The translations under genes were made by a program, and so were the position numbers. Shown piece after piece: positions 32,105-43,069 of a stretch of 64,000 bases of DNA. The first letter of the stretch is position 1; every line of letters starts with the position of its first letter. The stretch spans positions 3,414,934 to 3,478,933 of the forward strand of contig BCIA01000001.1 in assembly GCA_001599815.1 (NCBI GenBank), read 5' to 3'. Below the pieces are notes generated by a model. It made no database searches, was not told the DNA's origin, and saw nothing but the letters and a program-made list of their open reading frames with translations. The DNA is from Furcasterigmium furcatum (taxonomy: Eukaryota; Ascomycota; Sordariomycetes; Glomerellales; Plectosphaerellaceae).

Positions 32105-33521
32105 ATGCCTCGCAAGTCGCAGCCGCCCGCAGAGCCTCTGTCCAAGCTGGGCAAGCGGTTTAGCGGCCCAACCGGCCGTGTCATCCAGTTCTCCAAGGAG
32201 TACTTCGCCCAGCTCCAGCGCATGCGAGACGAGATGCTCGGCAAGCCTGGCGGCGTTCGCTTCAACTACTTGACCGAGCAGGAACTCATGGACAAGATTC
32301 GATGCGACAGATGCGGCGGCCGTTGTCAGCAAGCCTCAATCCCGAATATCTGGAAGAAGCTGACATTTCGTCCGTGCAGGCAGGAAACGCTACAAGAAGA
32401 CCCAAAAGCCCAAGGATGATACGAAGGAAGACCAGAAGTCTTCTGATACGGTCGATACAGGCGAGGCCGTGGATGGCAAGAAGCAGGACAAGCCCCATGC
32501 GCCTATGATGCGCTGCAGGTTCCATGTTGGCCTGGTTCAGAACAAGGTATGTGTCAGCCGGGCGCAACGTTGAGTGTGGTGTTTGTCCAGCTGGGCAACT
32601 GACTTCGATCTCCAGCACTGGACGTGCTGTGGGAGGTTCGCCTCCGACCCGGGCTGCCGCGAAGCAGAGCATCACGTCCCGCAAGACGTCACCCTTGAGT
32701 ACCTCAGTTCACGCTTTCAAGTCTTCACCGCATATCAAGCTGTCGGTCAGCCCTCCGGGCAGTACCGACACGCCGTTGCTATCGACTGCGAGATGGCCAC
32801 GTCCAAAGACCTCGAGCCGGAGGTCATCCGCCTGACAGTGGTCGACTACTTCACCTCGGAGATCTTGATCGACAGTCTTGTCTGGCCTGATGTTCCCATC
32901 CTCCACTACAACACGCGGTATTCGGGGATCACTCGACAGCAGATTTGGGATGCTCGGTGCGCCGGTCGATGCATCATGGGTATCGCCAAGGCTCGGGAGC
33001 TCGTGTGGAAATACGTCAGTCCCGCGACGATCGTGGTGGGACACTCACTGTCAAGCGACCTCAGCGCCATGAGGTGGCTTCACCTCGATATTGTCGACTC
33101 GTTCTTGATAGAGCAGGATATTCAGGCGCTCGAGCTCCGCGAAAAGGAGGCCGAAGAACGACTGAAGAAGGAAACTGAAGAACGGCTGAAGAAGGAGCAG
33201 GAGCTCGCTGCTGTGGCCGACTCGGTGGCCTCGCTGGAGAATACTGAAGTTGACAGCGACGAGACGGACAAGGTGGTCGAGAAGGAGCCGAAGAAGGAGG
33301 ACAAGAAGGAGTGCGAGAAGGAGACCGAGAATAAAGGCAGCCTGAAGCTGAAGGCACTGGCAGAAAAGAGGTTGGGCATCAGCGTTCAAGTGGGAAACCA
33401 GGGCCACGACAGCGTGGAAGACGCGGTAACCGCGAGGGACTTGGTTGACTGGCACGTCCGACAGCGGCTGGAGAGCGAGCCACTTCTCCCCGAGGCTTCG
33501 ATGTGGCATGAGGCATCGTGA
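32105..33521 (+). CDS. RNA exonuclease, Rex3/REXO1-like, DEDDh family
   Basis: Exons 32105-32324, 32380-32546 and 32616-33521, 430 residues. The N-terminal part has a Cys-x2-Cys pair (IRCDRCGG) and later HWTCCGRF and CREAEHH, resembling the zinc-binding region ahead of fungal Rex3 domains. The exonuclease domain shows Exo I (AVAIDCEMA, metal-binding Asp and Glu), Exo II (VVGHSLSSDLSAM) and Exo III (HDSVEDAVTARDLV, His and Asp). A long Lys/Glu-rich insertion of about 85 residues, predicted coiled coil, separates Exo II from Exo III. The family trims 3' ends of structured RNAs such as RNase MRP RNA and U5. The first donor is ambiguous (GTCAGC at 32325 preferred); both choices keep frame. Confidence 0.88.
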
Positions 33522-33894
33522 TGAACTTTGCCGTGCGTGTCTCGTGTTCGGGGGCCAGAGCCTCGGCGCGGGCGAGACTATTGTTTTCGAATGCTGGCAA
33601 GCTGGATACCGGATTCTCAATGCATCCTCGAGGCCGCGAGGGTCAATCAACTGGGGCGTTCAGGAACGATGCCAAGGCTGGTGGCACAGATATGATCCTG
33701 TTTTCGGTCTGTACCTCGATGGCTGCGAAGGTCATCATGGTGTCCGTGTAATTTCTTTTCCCTGTCCTGCGTGTGGCCCTTGTCCGTGAAGTGGCGATCT
33801 GCTCGTGGTCCACGATGTGTCCCGGCCGTCTGCTCGCAGCTCGGCCGACCCATCATGCTGGGCCCCCAATGCTATACGGCCATCCTGATAATTA

Positions 33895-34263
33895 CCATCA
33901 AGGTGAAGATGCTCCACGTCTGGATACGGTCGGTGTAGTCGGAGCGGCAGTGGGGCGAGTGTTGTCTTTATTGCGTCCGCCCGCCCCTAGCATTGACGGT
34001 GTGGAGGGGCCCGCATCAGGATTAGTCGATGCTCGCGTGAGGACCTTGATGGCCTGCCTTATTTTCTGCCCCGATATTCCTCCGCTTGCCATCACGGTCA
34101 AGGAAGCGCAGCAGAGAAGAACAAATCAGAATGAGCGCAAAACGGCCGCCCTGGATCGGGCAAAAACCGGTCCCGCGGTTGATTCACTTCGGTTGGACCA
34201 GCAGCATTCACTTGTCGCCTCTCCGTTCGTCTCGACCCCTGGCGCAGCATCTCCCACACCTTG
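33895..34263. promoter_or_regulatory. Zinc-response-like sites upstream of the Cys/His-repeat protein gene
   Basis: CCATCAAGGT at 33895-33904 and its reverse complement ACCTTGATGG at 34043-34052 are exact copies. ACCTTG at 34258-34263 is a weaker relative. The core CAAGGT/ACCTTG is the one reported for Aspergillus ZafA, and the 10-mer resembles half of the yeast Zap1 site ACCTTNAAGGT. Binding is inferred only. Confidence 0.5.
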
Positions 34264-34416
34264 ACCAGGATCCCACCATCACAAGCTGGAACCTGCGTCC
34301 ATCCCACCCCTCGTCGACAGAATTGAGGCGTCCGCCGATCTCATAGCGGGTCGATTCACCTGTTGGTAAGGTGAGTGAGTGAGACCGTTTTCCTTGGCCC
34401 TCGCGGCTGCTGCATC

Positions 34417-34422
34417 TATAAA
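34417..34422 (+). promoter_or_regulatory. TATA box of the Cys/His-repeat protein gene
   Basis: TATAAA, 157 nt upstream of the ATG at 34574 and followed by a CT-rich leader, as in strongly regulated fungal genes. Confidence 0.6.
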
Positions 34423-34573
34423 GCCATCGCCCTCGGTGCATCTCATCGTTTGGCCTCGCTCCGATCCTCACCCTTCACACTCGTTAGGTCTCTCGGCACT
34501 CTCGCAAGGAACTCTCAACTCGTTCTATCTCAACTTCTGCGAATTACCAACCACACACACTACATCCGTCAAG

Positions 34574-35245
34574 ATGAAGGCTGTTCAGATCCTCGCCGTC
34601 CTCGGCTTCGTCGCCGCCTCCGCCGCTCAGGACCCCGGCCCATCTCCCACCGCCTCCATCGGCTGCGAGCCTCACGGTGACCACTGGCACTGCGAGGGCC
34701 CTGCTCCCGCTCCTACAGCTGGCGACGACGTCGAGGAGGAGTCTACCCACCCCGACCTCGGCCCCTCGCCTACCGCCTCCGTCGGATGTGAGCCTCACGG
34801 CGACCACTGGCACTGCGAGGGTCCCGCTGCCGCTGAGACCTCCGCCGCCACCGACGATGAGCATCACGATGATGACGACCACCACGACGACGACGACGAC
34901 ACTCACGACCACGGTGATGAGTCTACTCACCCCGACCTCGGCCCCTCGCCCACTGCTTCCGTCGGCTGCGAGCCCCATGGCGACCACTGGCACTGCGAGG
35001 GCCCTGCTGAGACCGGCGCCGCCCCCGTCTCCGAGTCCATCTCCGTCTCCCTCCACCCTGACCTCCCCCCTTCCCCCACCGCCTCGGTCGGCTGCGAGCC
35101 CCACGGCGACCACTGGCACTGCGACGGCCCTGCCACCGCCACCGGCGGCGTCGAGGAGCCCGAGGAGTCCGTCCCCGCGGCCGGTGCTGCCGGCGTGGCC
35201 GTCGGTGCCGGCGCCGCCATCGCCGCCGTTCTTCTCGCTCTGTAA
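34574..35245 (+). CDS. Secreted, probably GPI-anchored protein with four Cys/His repeats; candidate zinc binder
   Basis: A single exon of 223 residues. Residues 1-19 form a signal peptide. Four near-identical units follow at 22-43, 63-84, 123-144 and 165-186, each PSPTASxGC then EPHGDHWHC and (E/D)GP, so each gives C-x8-C enclosing three His and one Asp. Between units 2 and 3 lies an acidic, His-rich stretch (97-116, Asp and His only apart from a few residues). The last 20 residues are hydrophobic with small residues before them, as for GPI attachment. Together these point to metal binding at the cell surface or wall. A ZIP zinc transporter with the same type of motif is the next gene downstream, and zinc-response-like sites precede both. 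By analogy with Pra1/AspF2-type zincophores I infer zinc capture; there is no sequence similarity to those proteins that I can see. Not a named family to my knowledge. Confidence 0.85.
   Translation: MKAVQILAVLGFVAASAAQDPGPSPTASIGCEPHGDHWHCEGPAPAPTAGDDVEEESTHPDLGPSPTASVGCEPHGDHWHCEGPAAAETSAATDDEHHDDDDHHDDDDDTHDHGDESTHPDLGPSPTASVGCEPHGDHWHCEGPAETGAAPVSESISVSLHPDLPPSPTASVGCEPHGDHWHCDGPATATGGVEEPEESVPAAGAAGVAVGAGAAIAAVLLAL
34637..35131 (+). repeat. Four intragenic 66-bp repeats
   Basis: Units at 34637-34702, 34760-34825, 34940-35005 and 35066-35131 encode the Cys/His repeats. DNA identity is high even at third positions (for example CACGGCGACCACTGGCACTG in the last unit), suggesting recent duplication or gene conversion within the gene. 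Confidence 0.9.
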
Positions 35246-38139
35246 ATGATCGTCGTTTCGGGCATGACAGCACGCATTTTCATGATGGACACACGGGCAT
35301 TGGGCATCTTTTTTAATGGGCATGAAATAAGCGGAGGAAACGGGATAGAAAAACGGGCTTTTCGATTCTGAGATATTCTTCTGCCCCCGAGGAGTTGCGC
35401 GCGCGTCGCGGACCCCGGGCATTTTGTACATGTAGATCATGGAGAGTTGAGAGGGAATTGACATGATACCTCGACGAGACTGGACTTTTCCCGTGATTAG
35501 AAGCTGAATTTGCTGTTCCGGCCCATAATATGATGGCATATGAAGAAGGTGTTGAGCAACAGTATCTACTAGGCTCTCCCATTGGATTTCATGATAGCTC
35601 AGGTACAACATTGATCTGATGGTGTTCATCCCGTTCCTGCTCATGGAGGAAGATCAGTTCATCTGAATATCTGCGATCAGATGTTTGTTCCAACGGCGGC
35701 TCTGCCAAGATGCGAAACGTACTTGTAAATGTTGACATGTATGGCATCCCTGGAACCTGATCACGATGAGACTGAACCCCTGAAGACCACGAGGACATGA
35801 ACACGTTTGTCTTACAAACAAGAGTAACGCCATCCCGCGGAGACTCTCCTGAGTATGTCCAAGTGGCGAACGAACCATTCCACGCCTCGAGGCGCTCGAA
35901 TCATATTCCACAAACGCAACACCCTCCACCCCTGAATGCAAGAGCTGAACGTGGGTGTCTCGGGGAAGCAGGCCGATATGCACGATCAGACAGGCACAGG
36001 CTCCTCAGACCACCAGAGATACCCGCTGTAAGCTCACAGACCATACGATGTACTGTAGGTTCCATTTAGACATGTGATATCGAGTCCCACGCCGTAACAG
36101 CTTGGCCGCAGCGAGATATTGGACGAGGACGGCCAACAAAAGTGGCAAGATAGCCAAGAATGCACATGAGTGACACTATTGGAAGCCTCTGCGTCCCTGT
36201 TCAATGGCAATTCCAAGTATCACCTTGATGGACAGCTGAAGCTGAGGCTGGCGCGGGAGAGAGGAGACAAGATGGGACTTCTCGCAGGAGCGCCACCCAT
36301 ATACGGCCGATGAGCACCTTGAGGACCATACTAACATGACCAAGATCCAGTTGCTGGCCATGCCGTGTGACAAACGGGCCGCCTGATGCAAGGTTTGGGA
36401 CGGTGTCACCGCACAAGTCCGAAGGCAGGGAGTTGGGACTTGGAGGCACTGTCTGTACCACGAGGCGAGGCGTTCCAAGCTGGCGGTTTAGGTTTGTTCC
36501 CGCCGCTGCAGCCGCCTCACCGGTTCCATGCATCCCGTCCCGGCTGGCCGCCGTTCAAATTCTTTCGTTGAGGCCTCTCGAAGGCGACCGGACCGTGTCA
36601 GCACAGGCGGTTTGCTGCGAGCGGACTCGTCCTCGGCCATCATCCATCAAGTCCGAAAATACGGCCATTCCCTGGTACAGGGTATCGACCTTCAATTATC
36701 CACCCCCACTACCGCCGGGGACTGACATCACTTCTGTCGTGTGCTTGCATACAGCTTCTCAGCGTGGCAGGTCGATGGTGGAGGTCGGGTCGCGCACCGG
36801 CGGAGGGACTTAAACGGCAGCCATCAAGGTTCTCGAATGGAATGCTTAGCGCCTTGGCGGTCACGTCAAGGAATGTACTGGCGAGTCTCAATGGGCGGCC
36901 TCGACGAGGTCAATTCTGACAATAGAGATCGTCTCCCTGCTTATTTACAATTCGCCCCCGACGCCGAATTCCCGCTAGCATGCGCTGAAAGAAGCATAAA
37001 TTTAGGCGTTTTGATCGGCCAGCGCTGAACATTCCATGCCATTGTTGATGTGCGATCTGGCTTACGTCGGTCGGGTGGGTCGGCGGCTGCGGCTCACAGC
37101 GGTACGTACCGATTGGACTCGTGGCTGGTGAATGGCCAAACGGGCAAATCTGATCTGAAGTGGGTCCTTTTCTGGCCATCAAGGTTCCCAAAAGTGGGAT
37201 ATTGTCCATCAAGGTCCTCACAGAGGGACTGGTGCAAGCACGTTTTGCCCGGGCAGGGAGCTTTTGCTAGGTCTCGATGAAAAAAACCGCGGCGGGCGGG
37301 GGCTTGGCACGAGGCCTGCTGGCCGTGCCTGCCGTTTCGAGGTTTCCACGTTCACTCCCGTTTCTGTGTCTCGCCTCAGCCTCCGGGGCGAGAATCGGGG
37401 CGTGTCATCCACATTCTCTTCACCTCTCAGCTTATCCCTCTCACCTCGACCGCTCCTCCGGATCACTCTCTTCCTCAACATCTCTATAACGGCACCAGCA
37501 TCCTCCTCCTCCTCGCCTCATCTGCCGCCACCTGTGTTTGCGCGCCACCCCGGTCCTGGTCCCCGCTGGTCCCTCACCTCTGTCCTGATCTATCTCCTGA
37601 GATACGCACCCGCGCGCTCCATCGCTTGCCTACTTGGTACGCTGTATTACCCGCCTCTACGGGTTCCCGACGACACATCGATACGCCCCCTGCCGGCCAA
37701 CCGGGTGCCCCATCATCGATTCGGCCGACGACGACCCCTCCTGCCGCCACGCCCGCTGCCCCTTGGCTGCCGCGTGGATCTCCCTTCACGTAACGGTGGA
37801 CTCGAGTGGTGGATGTCCTGTGGAGGTGAACGTCGAGTTCTCTTCGAATTGGTGTCTGCCCAGCCCTGGCCCGTCACTGTCATCCCACACCATCAGGCCC
37901 TGCTGTCCCTCAAGGTGTCTTGCCCCTCAGCCCGCCTCGTCTTGTGTGTGAGAACCTCGACAAGCCGCTCAGTGGATTCATCCTCTCGTGATACTTAAGG
38001 GACGACACCGGCTCGGTTAGTTTAGCTTGCAGCTCTTCAGCCTCGCTCCAGACCTCAAGTGGCACAGCGGCTCGACCCGACGGATCTGCGCATACCCTAC
38101 CGATCACAGCATATCAGCCTCCTCATCACTATCGACGCC
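35246..38139. other. Intergenic, 2.9 kb, upstream of the ZIP gene
   Basis: Holds the 3' flank of the repeat protein, a cluster of zinc-response-like sites at 36222-37916, and a pyrimidine-rich tract (about 37300-38000) that is probably the ZIP leader. Open frames here (for example 37264-37998, starting at TTG) lack coding character. No gene seen. Confidence 0.6.
36222..37916. promoter_or_regulatory. Cluster of zinc-response-like sites upstream of the ZIP transporter
   Basis: Exact copies of the 10-mer: ACCTTGATGG at 36222-36231, and CCATCAAGGT at 36821-36830, 37176-37185 and 37206-37215. Near copies are ACCTTGAGGA at 36316-36325 and CCCTCAAGGT at 37907-37916. The plus-strand copies share the longer form CCATCAAGGTYC. 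All are upstream of the ATG at 38140. Function as regulator binding sites is inferred. Confidence 0.55.
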
Positions 38140-40021
38140 ATGGTTAGCTCACGCGTCACAGCGGCTGCCGCTACCCTTCTCTCAACTGCCGCCGCAACGC
38201 TCGTTGCGCGCCAGACCTCCTCGATCGAGGTCGTATCAGACTGCTCCCTCAGCCAGAGCACTCAGTATGTCGTCGTATTACTTGATCATGGCGTCGTATC
38301 TGACCAATGCCACCAGGTTCTGTCAAGCTGGAAGCACCGAGTTCAGGGTTGTTGCCACCCCTACCAGCGGTGACCTTCCCTCCTCATACACAGGCTGCCA
38401 TGCCCACGACGCCGACTTGTGAGTTTGCCCACATCCCTTCCTCAGTGCCGCTGACTGACAGCATTTCAGGTGGTGCGAATACCCTGGTGGTGAGGTCGAG
38501 GTCGTGCGTGCCGACGCCACTTCCACTCCGGCGCCCACTTCCAACGGGTCGGATGAGCATGGTGAAGACGAGCACGGCGAAGATGAGCACGCCGAGGGCG
38601 CCGCGACCGCCGTCTCGTCCTGCCACTTGGATGATGGCGATCTGTATGCTACCGCCGACTCCAGTGCTTGTCCTGAAGCTAACGAGACCCAGGTTCTGTA
38701 TGTGGGGAGAGACTTCATACTCCATGGGCGTGACGCCGACAAACACCCAGGACCTGCCGGCCGAGTTCACCGGCTGCCATGACCACGGCCCCGATGAACT
38801 GTTCTGCTTCAGCCCCGATGGCGAAGATGTCATGGCCACTGTCGTCGAGTCCGAAGAAAACCTCCACTGCCACTTCCACGCCGGTGTCGAGCACTGCTTG
38901 AAGCCTGGCGAGAGCGAGTCCGGCGGCACGACGGAACGATCTTGCAACCGCCCCGAGAGAGACTACAACATTCCCTTGCGTGTTGGCCTTCTCTTCGTCA
39001 TTCTGGTCACCAGCGCTATTGGAGTATTCGGACCTATCTTCCTCATGAAGTTCCTGCCTCCCAAGGCCCACTCCATCTTCATCGTCATCAAGCAGTTCGG
39101 CACCGGTGTCGTCATCTCGACGGCCCTGATTCATCTCTACACCCATGCCGAGCTGATGTTCAAGAACCCGTGCTTGACCGGCGTCGATTTCGAGGGTACC
39201 ACAGCGGCCGTCGTCATGGGCGGTATTTTCCTGTCCTTCTTCGTCGAGTTCGTCGGCCAGCGCATCGTCAGGGCCAAGATGGCCCAGGGTCACGATGCGC
39301 GTTCGTGGTTCAGCCCCGAGACCGTGAGCATCCTGGTCCTCGAAGCTGGAATCCTCTTCCACTCCATCCGTAAGTTGGTTCTCCATGCACAAGCTTGCGA
39401 CGACTCACTGACATTTTCCTTTTAGTGATAGGAATCACCCTTGTCGTCGCTGGCGACAGCTTCTTCCTGACCCTGTTCATCGTTATTGTCTTCCACCAGG
39501 TTTTCGAAGGTCTGGCTCTGGGCAGCCGCATCGCTGCTCTCGGCACGAAGTCATCCGAGGCGCAGGTCATCCAGCGCCTCGGTCACGGTCACGGCCACGA
39601 CCACCACGTCGCCACCGTTCCTCTCACCCCGGCGGAGAACAAGGGCCAGGCGGAGCCCACGACCCCTCCCACCTACTCGTCCAGTGTGGAGGAGGACATC
39701 AAGCCTCCCCAGTTCTCACTCGCCAAGAAGTGCATTCTGGCCAGCGCTTTCGCCTTCATCACCCCTCTTGGCATGGCCATCGGCATCGGTGCCATCCAGC
39801 AGTTCAACGGCAACGACCCATCCACCGTTCTGGCCATTGCTATTCTCAACTCCATCTCTTGCGGTATCCTCCTCTGGGTGGGCATTGTTGAGATGTGGGC
39901 CGAGGACTGGATGTACTCGACCTCGGAGCTCATGAACACCGGCCCGATCCTGACCGGCGTGTCCATGTTCGCGCTGATGGCGGGCATGGCCCTGATGGGC
40001 TTCCTCGGCAAGTGGGCGTAG
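38140..40021 (+). CDS. ZIP family zinc transporter with a Cys/His-rich ectodomain
   Basis: Exons 38140-38264, 38317-38418, 38470-38643, 38693-39369 and 39426-40021; introns 49-56 nt; 557 residues. After a signal peptide (about 1-24) comes a ~200-residue ectodomain with Cys pairs 35-44, 69-78, 127-136, 162-172 and 193-202. These enclose motifs such as CHAHDADLWC, CHLDDGDLFC and CHFHAGVEHC, with a His/Glu/Asp run (104-116) between. The ZIP core starts near 229, with STALIHLYTHAE, a cytosolic HGHGHDHH loop and the helix 4 metal site HQVFEGLALG. This is the architecture of fungal high-affinity zinc importers with a metal-binding N-terminus, such as ZrfC. It should import Zn2+ across the plasma membrane. 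Three introns cut directly before a [FW]C pair in the same phase. Upstream zinc-response-like sites suggest induction in zinc shortage. Confidence 0.93.
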
Positions 40022-40608
40022 TCGGGGCAGCACCGGCGGGTGGCGGCAGCAGAGTGTGTGTGGTCTGGTTAACTCTTGGGCGGCATTTCATCCGGCACAG
40101 CATTGGGATTAAACGGTTTGGTTCTCGGGAAGGAATATAAGGTTCGCATCGGCACGGTCCCTTCTCAAGGCAGCGCGCATTCATTTTGATGGTAGAAAAG
40201 CAAAGACGGGGGACGAGGTTTCCAGAATGTCAGGGCTTGGACATGATTCATGGCTGCAATGGATGATACCAACGGTCATTACTATAAGAACATATGATGA
40301 GGGGAAGAGTGAGCATAGTGAGGTGATTGTCGTCGCATTGGCCCTACCGCCGCTTTTGGCAGGGAAGTTCCTCCTTGGGGACTACTTGCATGTGCAACAT
40401 CACAGTCTTGATCTTCAAATGGTATGCTTGTGCCACGGCCATGTCCTGCGATGAGGCCTGTGTGTCACTTGGTGATGGGTCAACTTCAAATGTGCTATGC
40501 AATGAGGCAGAAAATCTAACAAGGACCATCTAGCAATTCCCGATCTCGTACTCTGAAGTCACCAGAGATCTGATCACAGCGAGGAATGCCACCAGAGACA
40601 CCGCTGCT
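40022..40608. other. Intergenic, 0.6 kb, convergent 3' flanks
   Basis: Between the 3' ends of the ZIP and amidase genes. Nothing recognised. Confidence 0.6.
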
Positions 40609-42044
40609 CTACACAGACGGCTTCCAACCGCCCTCCGCCTCGAAGATCTCACCAACCTTCTTGCTCACAGCAAGCAGGTGCCTATCATGATACCGCGGCG
40701 CAACAAGCGATACGCCAATCGGCATGCCATTCTCGCCCTTGAAGCCAGGGACATTCACGACCGGCGTATGCAGTGCCTGGCACATCGTCAGCAAGATTCC
40801 CCTCACGTTTGTACAGCCACGAAAGACGACTCACCGTCCAGATCAGGCAGAACGCCGCGCTTCCCGTCTTCTCGATCCCCAGCGGCGCCTCATCCGGCAC
40901 GCTCGGCGTCAGCACCGCGGCATACTTGCCCAGGATCCCATCCACCACGGGCCGCGCGGCGGCGATGTTGTCGAAGGCCTCCAGCTGCGCCCTGCGCGAG
41001 ATCTTCCCGCTGTTCTCGACGTGCCCGACTAGCTGCTCTGAGATCTGGCCCTTGGCGACCGAGTACTCGGGCAGGAACGCCGTGCGGCCGTCCGAGTTGA
41101 GGACGGTCGCGTGCCACGCGGGGAGCTCGTCGAGGGCGGCCGGCAGCTCGATCTCCTCGACCTCGGCGCCGTGCGCGCGCAGCAGGGCGACGGCCTTGTC
41201 GAGCGCGGCGGATGTGCCGGGGCCGATGTGCGGCCAGACCATGGTCTTGAGGAGGGCGAACTTTGCGCCGCTGACGGCGAAGTCGGCGGGCGGGGGGACG
41301 TCGTCGGCGATGGCGAAGACGTCGGCCAGCAGCTCGAGGTCGGCGGCGCTGCGGGCGTAGAGGCCGAGGGTGTCGAGGATGAGGGAGTAGATCTTCTGGC
41401 CCTCGCGGGTGATGGAGTTCCAGGTGGGCTTGAGGGCGTAGATGCCGTTGTAGGAGCCGGGGCGGATGGTGCTGCCGCCGGTCTGGGTGCCGAGGCCGAT
41501 GGGGGCCTGGAAGTCGCCGACGGCGGCGCCGGAGCCGGAGGAGGAGCCGCCGGGGGTGCGGTTCGGGTCGTGGGGGTTGCGCGTCTTGGGGCCGGATGTC
41601 GTCGCGGCGAACTCGGTCGTGGTGGTCTTGCCGAAGATGAGGGCGCCGGCCTTGCGGAGGATGATGATGGAGCCGGCGTCGACTTGGGGGGCGTCAGAGG
41701 TGTAGATGGGTGAGTTGAACTGGGTGGGCATGTCTGGGGGTGGTCAGTGATGAGGATGAGGGGGGCAGCTTTCAGAGGGGAGACTCACTCTTGGTGTAGA
41801 TGACATCCTTTACGGCGATGGCGACACCGTGAAGGGGGCCGCGCTCTGCCGGGGGGACGGCGTCGAGGGCCTTGGCCTGTTCGATCACGTAGTCTGGGTC
41901 CAGGTACGCCCATGCCTGAACGGCATCGTCGCGCTCTTGAATGCGGCCCAGAAGTGACCGCGCATACTCCTCGACAGTTGCCTCGCCGGCCTTGATCTTG
42001 GCCAGGACTTCGGTGGCCGTGAGCCGGTAGAGGTCAGAACCCAT
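40609..42044 (-). CDS. Amidase (amidase signature family)
   Basis: Exons 42044-41789, 41733-40835 and 40776-40609, 440 residues. The Ser-cisSer-Lys triad is complete: Lys79 in HGVAIAVKD, the Gly/Ser-rich loop GGSSSGSGAAV (147-157) and the nucleophile region GTQTGGSTIRPG (Ser173). The second intron sits inside LIWT-ALHTPVVNVPGF and its removal restores the family C-terminal block. Length is slightly below average because the N-terminal helices are short. These enzymes hydrolyse amide bonds, releasing ammonia; substrates range from fatty amides to malonamide, allophanate and small ureides. The GTQTGGS form also occurs in malonamidase-type members. The neighbouring permease and PuuE-like enzyme suggest a nitrogen-scavenging role, which is inference. 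Confidence 0.92.
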
Positions 42045-43069
42045 GATGGCTGTCTGGCTGCGGACAGACCGAGAATGATCACCGCGGCTGTTCGTGGGTT
42101 CCTTGAAGTGGAACAGATGTTCAGTTCGGGGCTACTTCAAGTGCCGTGGTATGAGTTTCTTCTGGCAATTGGATCTTCCAATTAAAGAACTCGATGTTGG
42201 CAGACGTATCGAAGAGCAAAGGCGAGGTCGAACTCCAGAAACTGTGAATATCCGGAGACACTCTATGGTGGTTCGCTACTTATCAACCTCGCCTTCGGGT
42301 CAAGTGCCCCGCGGTGTCGTCAGAGTCAGGGACCAACCATCCCGTCGCGCCTAGTCCGCTATCATCGCGGGGCATCCTTGGTGGAGGGGACGGACCCGTG
42401 GAGTTGGAGACACCTTTTCCGATTGGGGCACTAACAACGGCATCCTTGTGCCTGAGCCGACACTGAGGGGCCTGAAGTCGCCTTATCGGCGCCGATTGAG
42501 CCGATTACACCAAAGAATCACCCCTCCATGGACCATGTGTCAGTCATCAGGGGCCGGTTCTGGCATACTCTGTCCGTCGCCCGTAGCGCGATCGGCCGAG
42601 GAACCAGACACACACACCAGGGCCACGTTGCTGTTGTCCTTGAGCGGGTGTGGCTTGGAGCATTTGAAGCCCTTTCGGGTGAAGAGTTTCGGTTTCCGGG
42701 CCTTGGGTGTGTCGCATAGATCACTGCTCGATGGAGGCGGCACTCAACCCCTTCTTGGAGCTGCTTGTCGGATGCCATCAATTCCTCTCGATCAAGCATT
42801 TCCCGAGGAAAGCTTTCGGCGAATAACAAAATTTCACAAATCGCCAAGAATGATCAATCAATGGATCCTCGAATTGCCAGGATATAATTAGGCTGTCCCT
42901 TACTCAAGGTGGCCGGTTCTCAACCTCACGACGTGAATCAGTATTGGTGGTATAAGTTCCCCTTGATATTAACTCTGCGCAGTGCCCTGCCTGTTCTATG
43001 GATATCATCTTCTCGCAATTACAGAATAAAACAGTACAACGTCTCCCGCTTCAACAGTCAACCCCCGAA
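42045..43069. other. Intergenic, 1 kb
   Basis: Promoter of the amidase gene and 3' flank of the NCS1 permease gene. No gene seen. Confidence 0.6.

Larger units (their letters stand above)
33522..34573. other. Intergenic, 1 kb, upstream of the Cys/His-repeat protein
   Basis: Contains zinc-response-like sites (33895, 34043 and a weaker one at 34258), a GTGA-type microsatellite near 34370-34381, a TATA box at 34417 and a pyrimidine-rich leader. No gene seen. Confidence 0.65.

Noticed and set aside
34544..35644. 366-codon minus frame over the Cys/His-repeat gene
   Set aside because: Antisense shadow of a repetitive GC-rich gene. The plus strand has a signal peptide, conserved Cys/His repeats and a TATA box.
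37264..37998. 244-codon plus frame upstream of the ZIP gene
   Set aside because: It begins at TTG, is Ser/Pro/Leu-rich because of a pyrimidine tract, and lies where the ZIP leader is expected.
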